NCBI GenBank assembly: GCA_900618795.1
Contig: UYJD01000005.1
Location: 652,811 to 716,810 of the forward strand
From: Cyanodermella asteris
Lineage: Eukaryota; Ascomycota; Lecanoromycetes; Ostropales; Stictidaceae
Direction: 5' to 3'
Length of the DNA stretch: 64,000 nt
Shown here: positions 48,401 through 57,280 of the stretch, piece after piece
Numbering within the stretch: position 1 is the stretch's first letter
Layout of the letters: every line of letters starts with the position of its first letter
Position numbers and translations under genes: made by a program
Notes under the pieces: model-generated
The model's input: the letters and a program-made list of their open reading frames with translations, nothing else
What the model was told of the DNA's origin: nothing
The model's database searches: none

Positions 48401-49425
48401 CAACCACGCAGGTTGGTTCGGGAGTGTTGTACCCAAAGCTATACTGACTCGGTGTTCCTTGCCTGCATTGTTCCGTCCCACGGCGCCGTTGCGGAGTCAA
48501 AGCCGTTTTCACGCAGGACTACATCACTACTTCCCTCATCTGTTGATAATGAGCTTTGTAAGCGCTGCAACTCGGCGAGCTAACCCATTACCAGGCCCAA
48601 TCGAATTTCTCAGCCTGCGAACTACCAGCATCGGCCCACGGCATCTTCTCGCGGTCGAGGAAGCAGGTGCATAACTTTCGCGGCCGGATTTTCCAGGTCG
48701 ATTATTAAGAGCAGCCCCCACAAGGTATCGAACTTGACTAGCTTTCTCTTGGTGAGCTGAGACGTAGGCCCGACTATCGAGACCATATTCCTGGCCAAGT
48801 CACGATTCCTGCATGCATATGATTTTCATAACATGCCACTCAACAAACCTCGCAGAGGAATTCGGAAGGTACACACGTGCTCTTCTCGATCGAAATCGCT
48901 GTTACGTTCTCCGCTTATTCCGCCGTCATCTGACACCTGTGATTCTTCATGACTCCTTGCAAGGAAGCGTTGACTGGCATTTTGGGTCAGCAACCGGCTC
49001 TGCTTCTCTTCTAGACCTTCCACACAGCCTCGTGCTTCCACCACATTAGCCCAAGGGTGCCATCCCGGTCTGACGGGTCGTGCACAGTCCTCTGGCAATT
49101 GTCCGTGCCTTGTACGTGGCTTGGCTGTATGTATTTCACGCTGACCTGCAGGTTCACGTATTCATTGTAACGTTGACGGTTCCAAAAATCTTACCCGAAT
49201 CTTGCCTGTTGTTAGACTTGCTTCCACGCATGGAATCGTATCGGACTCTTCGGCAGCCTCGAGTGGCCGAATGCTATTTTCAGCTCATTCGCGAAGCTGT
49301 CGTCTCGTGCTTCAAGCTATGTATAAAAACCGCGAGCTCTCTCGACTTTGCATTTGTCTCACCACCGGCTCTTCTACCCAGTCTACGAAGTATCTTGACC
49401 GAAGCCCCAATCATCGAATTCCAGT
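45468..49425. other. Intergenic region, 4 kb, without a supported gene
   Basis: This is the largest gene-free stretch. Frames reach 158 codons (46130-46606, 46906-47364 minus) but lack any domain, signal peptide or splice coherence. The last few hundred bases are the laccase promoter. Confidence 0.45.
49322..49328 (+). promoter_or_regulatory. TATA box of the laccase gene
   Basis: TATAAAA, a near-consensus TATA box, 104 bp before the laccase ATG. Assigned by sequence and spacing. Confidence 0.55.
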
Positions 49426-51204
49426 ATGAAGTTCTCTGGCGCCCTTGCAGGCGCGGTGGCTACCCAAATCGGCTCCGTCACTGCTGCCACTCTTGCAACG
49501 AATGTCCAACCTGCATCTCTGTCCGAACTGGGGACCCTTCTCGCGCCGGTTCTGCCACAGTTTCTCACCAGCAATCCCCTGCCAAATGGCTTTCCGTGGG
49601 GCCTTGACACGGTCCTGAACACAAATCCCTATACCAACCCACCGAACACTGGCGTCACAAGATATTACGACCTTACGATTGCCAGAGGAAGCGTGGCTCC
49701 TGATGGCGTGAACAGATCGAGTATTCTCATCAATGGCAAGTTTCCCGGGCCAACTCTCGAAGCAAACTGGGGAGACAAGTTCCAGATCACGGTCCACAAC
49801 AAGATTACCGGGCCCGAAGAACCCACCTCTCTTCATTGGCACGGCATTTTGCAGCAAGGAACGCCCTTCGAGGATGGCATCCCCGGTGTCCAGCTGTGCC
49901 CGATTGCTCCTGGAGAGAGCAAGACTTTCAACTTCCAGGCAGACCTGTACGGCTCGAGTTGGTACCACAGCCACTTGTCCGCTCAATATGCTGCTGGTAT
50001 CTTCGGACCCATGGTCATTCATGGCCCTCTCCAACCTGGCGTACAGTATGACAAAGACCTGGGTCCTGTCATCTTGAGTGATTGGTCCCACAAGGAGTAC
50101 ACTGAGCTCGTGGAAGAGTCAGTCGGCGCTGGTCAGAGTGGTGCGGTCTTTTCCGATGTCTCTCTCATCAATGGTAGGACGGACGCGACCTTCAATTTCA
50201 CATCTGGACAGTCCTACCGCATGCGGCTCATCAACACTGCTGCGGAAGCGTCTTACGTCTTCAGCATTGATGAGCACGAGTTCTCAGTATTTGCCCACGA
50301 CTTTGTACCGGTCAAGCCATATACCACGAAAAACATCACGCTCGGAGTTGGCCAACGTGCAGATATAGTTGTCAAAGCTGACGCGAAAAAGAACACATCG
50401 TACTGGCTGCGCTCCATTGCGACTGACTGTTCACTCATCAACAACAACACTGCGCTTGCGTCGATTTATTACGAAAAGGCTAACCGGAGCAATTTGCCGG
50501 TATCAACGCCCGTCGGAGCGTCGATAGTATGCGACTTCCCACCTTTGGGCCTCACGCAGCCTGCTTTGTCCCTGACGCCGCCGTCCAAGCCGGCCACAAC
50601 TCAGGTCTTGACGATCAGATCCCGTACTAACGAAACGAATAACCCTGTATGGGAAGTCAACAACAGCTCTTTCCATGCCAATTATGACGAACCACCATTG
50701 CTGCTCGCGCACATGGGCAACACAAGCTACGATCCTGCTGCGCATTGGAACGTCTACAACTTTGGGAGCAACAGCTCCGTACGTCTAGTCGTATACAATA
50801 CCAACGCCTTTACTCAGCACCCGATGCATCTTCACGGCCACAACTTCTGGGTGATAGCGCAGGGCTATGGCACCTACGATGGACACGTCACGCAAGGCAA
50901 CAACCCCGAGCGTCGCGACGTTTACATGCTCCACAAGGCTAATGCAAACGGTTCGCCCGCATACATTGTCATCGAATTCAACCAGGACAACCCCGGTGTC
51001 TGGCCGTTCCATTGCCACATTGCTTGGCATGTCAGCGGTGGACTTTACATCAACGTGATGGAGCGACCCGACGACATCCGGAAATTGAACATCCCGCAGA
51101 GCGTGACCGATACGTGTACCGGGTATCGTAAGTGGCAGGCAGCCGGAAACATTGTCAATCAAATTGACTCTGGAGAACGGAAGCGTGAATTTGTGCGATG
51201 GTAA
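49426..51204 (+). CDS. Secreted ascomycete laccase (multicopper oxidase)
   Basis: Intron-free gene of 592 residues with an N-terminal signal peptide (MKFSGALAGAVATQIGSVTA). All four copper signatures are present: HWHG (His137, His139), WYHSH (His181, His183), HPMHLHGH (His465, His468, His470) and HCHIAWH (His529, Cys530, His531, His535). Leu540 is the likely axial residue at the type 1 copper. SLHWHG and GPMVIHGP are typical of ascomycete laccases. The enzyme oxidises phenols with oxygen in lignin turnover, pigment formation or detoxification. The C-terminus has IDSGERKR in place of the usual DSG followed by Leu, Ile or Val, so the classical processing and plug may differ. A good TATA box lies 104 bp upstream. 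Confidence 0.95.
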   Translation: MKFSGALAGAVATQIGSVTAATLATNVQPASLSELGTLLAPVLPQFLTSNPLPNGFPWGLDTVLNTNPYTNPPNTGVTRYYDLTIARGSVAPDGVNRSSILINGKFPGPTLEANWGDKFQITVHNKITGPEEPTSLHWHGILQQGTPFEDGIPGVQLCPIAPGESKTFNFQADLYGSSWYHSHLSAQYAAGIFGPMVIHGPLQPGVQYDKDLGPVILSDWSHKEYTELVEESVGAGQSGAVFSDVSLINGRTDATFNFTSGQSYRMRLINTAAEASYVFSIDEHEFSVFAHDFVPVKPYTTKNITLGVGQRADIVVKADAKKNTSYWLRSIATDCSLINNNTALASIYYEKANRSNLPVSTPVGASIVCDFPPLGLTQPALSLTPPSKPATTQVLTIRSRTNETNNPVWEVNNSSFHANYDEPPLLLAHMGNTSYDPAAHWNVYNFGSNSSVRLVVYNTNAFTQHPMHLHGHNFWVIAQGYGTYDGHVTQGNNPERRDVYMLHKANANGSPAYIVIEFNQDNPGVWPFHCHIAWHVSGGLYINVMERPDDIRKLNIPQSVTDTCTGYRKWQAAGNIVNQIDSGERKREFVRW

Positions 51205-52316
51205 GCAATGTGTCGATGGATTGATAAAGCCTGGAACGTGATCGGGACTGAGAGTTGGCGTTTGGGATTGGGTTTGGTGTATACTAGGTATCGGCAAGTC
51301 CGAATCTCACTCCAGAAATATCTTTTGTGTTCGTGAAATACCAGGATGTGCAATATCGTTGATGTCAGATGATGAGTCGAGCCATGAAACCGCGTGACGC
51401 GATGAAACATCACCTCGCTTCGGAGTCAGAAGCTCGTTGGCCGTGAGCTGGTCCCGGGCCACACCCGTGAAGATTTCGACAACGTGATTCCTGCACGGCG
51501 CGTCGATAGAGTTACGAAATCTGTGTACCCGAAACGTGTGGCGGACGAGCATGACTTTCTCCGGAGGTTCGGTGTCAAATCATGGCCGGCAGTAGAGGCT
51601 AAGCCGTGTACGTTTCGAGCCCTGAAAGGTCGGCTCACCACCTCGAAATAGACGGATGCATTTGCTTGTTGCGTTTCCAACAAGAAGGCTGCAGGTCCGA
51701 ATGAGCGTTGGCTCCTGTATTATTCCCCGAGGCCTGATTCCCGCTGTCATCCATGGCTCGATCCAGGACATTACTGCCAGAACCCCGGCACGCTGTACTT
51801 GGCGTTTGGCGCCACTCGCAAAGTATGCCTCTTGAGCCCCAAGCACTTGGCTCGAGCTTTAGTCTAGGCACTGCGAAGCTCAGAGAAACGCGAGACCAGT
51901 GCCTTCCTGGAGCCTCACTGTCATTTGTAAAGTATCGGTCAACATATCATCAGCCCATCGCTGCCAAGGAACAAAAGCGCAGGTTGCCGAGCATGCATGT
52001 GAGATATATTCTTCGTTCGTATCGAACGTAGGACCGTGCCGTTTGATGTTTCTACGACAGGTTTGTGCTTCTGCGGCCCTGCAATGGCCTCTTACAAGTA
52101 ATCTTTTCCCCAGCTCGCCTGGCTTTTTACAGCGTGCTTTTTCCTCTAGGGTGTCGACCATTGCCCGGGTTGGAGCAAGTCAACCTCTCTTTCCTGTTTC
52201 CCTTTTGCTTAATTCGAAGCACAACTGCACAAAACAAGGCGTACGTACAAATGTCGGTGTGCGCGTCTCGTCTGACGTACCTTGGCTGTTACTTCTGTAA
52301 TTGACTCTTATCTATA

Positions 52317-52506
52317 CAGTGTCGCAGGGAGGTTTTTTGTGCACCTCCATCCGTGGCTCGGCGTGACAATCTTGGTATTAGCTTCCGCATGTTGATCGAG
52401 CTCTTACGATTGGTGACTTCTCTTCTCGCTTCGGTAAAGCGTCGACGCGTCAGGTCTGGTACGCTAAGAACGCGATGGAGGTGCACAAAAAACATCCCTG
52501 CGACAG
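52317..52506. mobile_element. Miniature inverted-repeat element, TA target (Tc1/mariner-like)
   Basis: A 190-bp non-coding element flanked by TA on both sides (52315-52316 and 52507-52508). The ends are inverted repeats. The left begins CAGTGTCGCAGGGA; the right, reversed, begins CTGTCGCAGGGA. From TGTCGC inward the arms agree at 31 of 32 positions, including a T6 run and GTGCACCTCCATC. TA duplication and a CAGT-type end suit a non-autonomous Tc1/mariner derivative, though the two-base difference at the tips leaves the exact end open. The near-identical arms suggest fairly recent activity. It has no coding capacity. Confidence 0.75.
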
Positions 52507-53107
52507 TACTCGCAGCTGCCTCCGTGCATTGGCGTTCTTGGACATGTTTCAGGCAGCGTCCAGGGCTTACCTGATGAGTTTAGTAATCAAAAGCCTATGC
52601 AAAGACTTGTGTCCGCTCACTCTAGGCATCCAATCCCGCCATCCTGCTTCCTGAACTTTCACGGGCGGCGCGGCGCGGCACGGCCCCGTCGATCCTGACC
52701 ATGGCTGCGGACACCTTGGCCATCACCGAGATGCCGAACATACGATGGCCCTCTGTCGGAGAGCCGATTCGGCAGTGCTGATCTTGAAAGGACCCCGTCA
52801 AAAATTCTTTGGTAATAGTGCACATACCCTCTCGCATTATTCGCGCCGCGCAGATTTTGATTTCATTCGACTCGGCCTTGCAATCGTCGATGCTTATCGT
52901 GCTAAGTATTGAACGTGGAGCGTTTCCATCGGCATCGGGCTCACCGTTTTACTAGCCGTGTTCTTGTCGGAGTCACCGATGCTGTCAGAACAGCGACGTG
53001 CCTCTGCGGTCGTAAGATCCAGGCTGTCACGCTTTGTGCAACTCGACACTCATCTTGTCTGCGGGTACACAGGGAGCCAATCGCTCGATTGAGTAGATGG
53101 AGACTAA

Positions 53108-53400
53108 GGGCCTGTTCGTGATCCTGTGGAATCGCTGTGGATGTCTACAGGTCATCCACAGCCTATCCACAGCCTAGAGCGAATTGGGCTGCCCTCTCAC
53201 AAAGCAGGCTTAGCTCGTAAGAGCGCAGCCAGACTTTCGAGAGGCTATAACGGTTAGGTTAAAGCTCGAGGGAGGTTTCATCGCCACGAGCGTCAGCGCG
53301 GTACCACCGGAGAGCCTTCGAATAGGGCCTACGAGTGGCTAAAAGTCGATTAAACTCCTGTAGATATCCACAACTCATCCACAAGATCGCGAACAGGCCC
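53108..53400. mobile_element. Tourist/PIF-Harbinger-like MITE
   Basis: A 293-bp non-coding element flanked by the 3-bp direct repeat TAA (53105-53107 and 53401-53403). Terminal inverted repeats of 44 bp agree at about 37 positions. Both begin GGGCCTGTTCG and end at TCTACAGG. TAA target duplications and GGGCCTGTT-type ends are typical of PIF/Harbinger and its Tourist MITEs. Subterminal copies of ATCCACA recur (three or more near the left end, two near the right), as expected for transposase-binding sites. There is no ORF, so movement would need a transposase elsewhere in the genome. Confidence 0.8.
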
Positions 53401-54613
53401 TAAATTGAGCCAGTCTACTAGATGGAGCCGCCATGTTGATGATGTGCTGACAATCACCATTGCTAATGTAGGTCCTGGCCCGGGTCTGACAGTCAATGTC
53501 GGATCAGCTTGGAGACGTCAGACCCTCCACGTAATCAGCTACTTGGTGCATTATGAAGCAGTGCCCCGAGGCTCCTATGCCGTCTCCGGTAATAACGAGT
53601 AAGCATGATGCCAATGGAGGGAAAAAGCCACTGTGGAGCATTGCACGGCAGCCGTTTATGCATCATCGCTGTTATAACTATGGCTTGGAAATGTGGGCCA
53701 TGCAATAGACGGAGCGTCGACGTGACGTCCCGTCCCGGATTCACATGATCTTCATCGAATGCCAGGAGAATCGCGGGAGCCTTTGAAATCGAAGGAATAC
53801 TCTCTGACCTCGGGAGGCACGACCGGAGTCGTGTTTCGCCGTGCCGCTTATGTAATCAAGGCACCAAGGAAGTCGCCGCCAGAATTGAAAGAACATCAAG
53901 CATTGTCGTTATCGTCTTACTTCTGCAGCTTCCTACCTATCCGTTATTGGCTCTACGCAATTGGGAGGATGTGAAAGTGCGCCCTATGATGTTTTTGAGA
54001 GCTAGCTGGGCTTTGCATGTAGTCAAGCCTGAAGCGCTCAGCTGCGACAAGCTTCGATCTCCTGTCCTGTCAGGCAAGTCCCATCGCGGCAGCGTGTTGC
54101 TGAGCGTCCCTGCTTCAGATGCAACTATTCATAGCTACCCAGCTCCTTGCCGGTGGCATCAAGGGGCCAAGGCAACGATAGACGGATGCAAAAGGCTGGG
54201 GTGTGAAGATCGACGTCAGAAGGGAGCCAAGACCGTCGACGTTGCAACCGTGGTGCTTCGCCTCAGCCGCAAACTCTCGATGCTCTCCTGTTCCTTGACT
54301 GGTCGTCTCCGGAATTGAAACACCAATTTCGACTAGTCTGGCTCCGGACTGAACACTGCGCAGGGTCTTGCCCTGTTTGATCATGCTGAAACACGGCCAT
54401 CGTCCCCGTGTCCTGGCACGAGTCGCACGACATGCTCAATTTTGTTCCAGAAACTCGCTGATCTTGTGCTTGTTCGTGGCCCCCTTCTTCAGCTTTCCCC
54501 ACAGCGGATCAGCCTCTGGTTACGAGCAGGTCACCTCGCAGAAGGCTCATCACCGTCATTATTTGGGGGCCATGAGGCAGAACGGGCCTCGTGAGATGAC
54601 CACTGGCTCGACG

Positions 54614-54620
54614 TATATAT
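54614..54620 (+). promoter_or_regulatory. TATA box of the glucanase-like gene
   Basis: TATATAT about 145 bp before the ATG at 54762. Assigned by position. Confidence 0.4.
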
Positions 54621-54761
54621 CCGTGCATTTCGTCTCTGTTTTCCCTCTGTATAGTCAGTCATCATACGATCGTTTGCAGGACAGGCATCCTTTCATTGAA
54701 TATTTTCCTTCAAGCATTCCTGCAGTCTGTCGACAAGACTCAGCACGATCCTTTCACAAAC

Positions 54762-55959
54762 ATGCGCTCCTTCATCTTTGCGTCCGCTTTCGCGGCTGCT
54801 GCCGTTGCCGCTCCGGCTCACAAGTCTCACAAGGCTAGCTCAACTGCAAGTGCAGCCATTGGCCGCGGTACTGGTTCACCAGTCATGACCATCCCGACTT
54901 CCGGCAACAGCACCTCCAATGGAACCGCTGATGCTTCGGCATGCTTCCCTTATGGCTCTGCCACACTGAACAAGGACTACAGCGCTCCAAGCTCGTCCCG
55001 CGACCAGTGGTGGTGCCCAACTTCCATGCAGTACGGATTCCAGGGCTTCTCCTACGCCCTGGAGGATTCCGACTGCTCAGCTGACAGCAACGGCTTCGAT
55101 GCTATGAACAAGGACTTTGCCCAGATGAAGAGGGATTTCGGTGCCACGATCGTTCGTCTCTACTACCCAGGCTGCGCCGAGAAGAGCGTCTTCATCAACG
55201 CTCTGAAGGCTGGCGTTCAGAACAACATGGCCGTCATTCCACAGGTCTGGTTCAACTTCGGCGATGGTGTAAGTATATCTAACTCATGAATGTCGACGAG
55301 TTACTGACATCACATAGGACGTCTGGAAACAGTCCCAGCAAGCCATCATCGACGTTCTCGAAGACCCGACTTACGGCAAGATCGCCCCCTATGTCTTCCA
55401 CAGTGCCGACTTCGGTTCCGAGCCCATTGGCGATGGCGTCGACAACGGCAACGACCAGTTCGTCCGGGACCTCGCCACATTCAAGCAAAAGATGAACAGC
55501 TATGGCATTCCTGCCGGTATCTCCGAGGACTGGGACCGTCCCGGCATCATGTCCAACAACAACGGCAATGGCCTCGCGGACATCGGCCAGAAGGTCAAGG
55601 CGGCTTCCGACTACGTGCACGCACACGTCATGCCGTACTACCACGGAAACATGCAGGAGAGCCAGACTTGGGACTACATCAGCAAGCAAATCAGCTTCCT
55701 GCACGATGTTGTCCAGATGCCGATAATGATCACCGAGACGCAGTGGGCTTGGGGTGATAACGATCACTACCACGGCCACAACGATGTCGGTGTCCCTCAG
55801 TACACTGCTTATTGGGAGAAGTTCGATGCTGAGTGCGAGACGCTTAAGGCGAACGGTGTCGGCTGGTTCTTGCATGACTGGAGGGGTGAGGGCACTTTTG
55901 ACATCTTGAAGGATGATGGCTCGTATGTCATTAAGAACTTCAAGCCTCGTAAGTGCTAG
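54762..55959 (+). CDS. Secreted clan GH-A glucanase-like protein (GH17-like)
   Basis: Exons 54762-55268 and 55318-55959 (49-bp intron) encode 382 residues. ATG at 54762 starts a signal peptide (MRSFIFASAFAAAAVAAPA), followed by a Ser/Thr-rich linker of about 50 residues. The catalytic part has QYGFQGFSYALEDSDC, ATIVRLYYPGC, GSEPIGDG with a candidate acid/base Glu204, YVHAHVMPYYHG, and ITETQWAWGD with a candidate nucleophile Glu309. The spacing and the E...E pattern fit a clan GH-A barrel, most like GH17 beta-1,3-glucanases of fungi. The upstream ATG at 54696 would hide the signal peptide and was rejected. Exact substrate (fungal wall glucan or plant callose) is not decided by the sequence. 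Confidence 0.8.
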
Positions 55960-57280
55960 ACGTGGGCATTGGGTTGTGAGCCCACTGTGCTTGCCATATT
56001 TCTCGGCCTGGAATGGTCGCATATTTTCAACTTCGATTCTTAGTCACCAATTGAACCTTCATGACAGACAATGATGTGGATAACACAGTGTATCAATCGT
56101 GCTCAACGTCGACGGCTAAGCTTGCGTAAACTAATGTCCATTGCGGCCCCATCACCGTGCGCCGGGGACTATTTCGCTTGCTTGCTTGCTCGTCGTGCCT
56201 GCGGCTCCGCAACGGGCCTGCATTTCGCAAACGTGATGATGATGGGGGAGCAAGGAAGCAAAGGCGCGGTAAGCGATCCGGAGCCGTTGCCCGGCTCGAA
56301 GCGGCAAGTGTATCGGTTGTGGGATCGTGTGCGGCAAAGTGTCGCAAGTCCGAGCGGGGTGGATATCGACACGAGCCGTTTGGATGGGTGGCATTGTGGA
56401 GCGTGTAAGGCTCCGGAGAAGGAGGCAGTGGACGTTGCACGGGGTGATTTGGTCGGACTCGAAACAAAATTGATGGAGCGGTCATAACTCGGTGTCTGCT
56501 TTTGTGCACACGGGGCTTTCCAACATGAGCATCGATTCTTATTTGGTCGTCCAGGAACAGCGGCCGAGTAGCGAATGGATCTTGGAGGTTGTATGCGTAA
56601 TTCAAGTTGATTCATACCATTTGCACGATCACAAGAGCACCTCTTGAAGGACTGAAGCTCTTTCAGTAAATCGTTCGGCTGAATGGATCGGAATGCGAGT
56701 GCTCAAACACATTGACATGTACATTATTCATTTCAGCACGAAAATGCCTAGCAAACAAATCCAAATTCCTAACCGGGACTTGGACAACACCTCCGGCCCT
56801 TTTGGTGGAAGGTGGGCAGCTTTGAGCACAGTTCACAGCCAACATCCCTATTGACAAATCTCGCCTGACGCATACAACGCCCCAAGCAAGCAAAACGTGA
56901 CCTCGCCTGCCCGCGCCCACTCACTCACCCAAGTGGCAAGAGATTTTGAAAATTTGGCAAACTATTATGCGCAGGCCCCAATTGGCCTGCGCCTACTGGA
57001 ACCCCCCCGGACGGGGATTTTTGCTGAAAGTTTCAAGGGACAACCTAGCTTTGAATTGCCACGATAAAGTGGACATCATTTGTCGTGTACCGGGACTCGA
57101 CCCTGGGCCAGCCGACCGTGTAAGGTAACCGAGTTGGTGAATGAGCCACTTTATCTCTGGCGCCCTATCCACTTGCGCTATTTGCTCGGGTTGTCGACGG
57201 AAATGATTCTGCGCAGGATTGAATAAATAGCATACCCTGGTAGTTCACAACCTGATCTGGCTGCTCTGGCCGTCACCTTC
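55960..57280. other. Convergent spacer with a perfect hairpin and tRNA-like debris
   Basis: 1.3 kb between 3' ends. It contains a perfect 9-bp stem hairpin (56969-56992) and, on the minus strand at about 57080-57190, a sequence with a tRNA-like D arm and T arm that do not combine into a closed tRNA. No ORF is supported. Confidence 0.45.
56969..56992. repeat. Perfect inverted repeat (9-bp stem, 6-base loop)
   Basis: GCGCAGGCC and its exact reverse complement flank CCAATT. Very stable as a DNA or RNA hairpin. No T-run follows, so it is not an obvious terminator. Confidence 0.8.

Larger units (their letters stand above)
51205..54761. other. Intergenic region with two miniature inverted-repeat elements
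   Basis: 3.5 kb without a supported gene. It carries the elements at 52317-52506 and 53108-53400. Remaining frames are short and random. The last 150 bases hold the glucanase promoter. Confidence 0.5.

Noticed and set aside
57080-57190. tRNA gene on the minus strand
   Set aside because: D-arm and T-arm-like parts are present but the acceptor ends (GAGCAAA and TACACGA) do not pair and no sensible anticodon stem forms.
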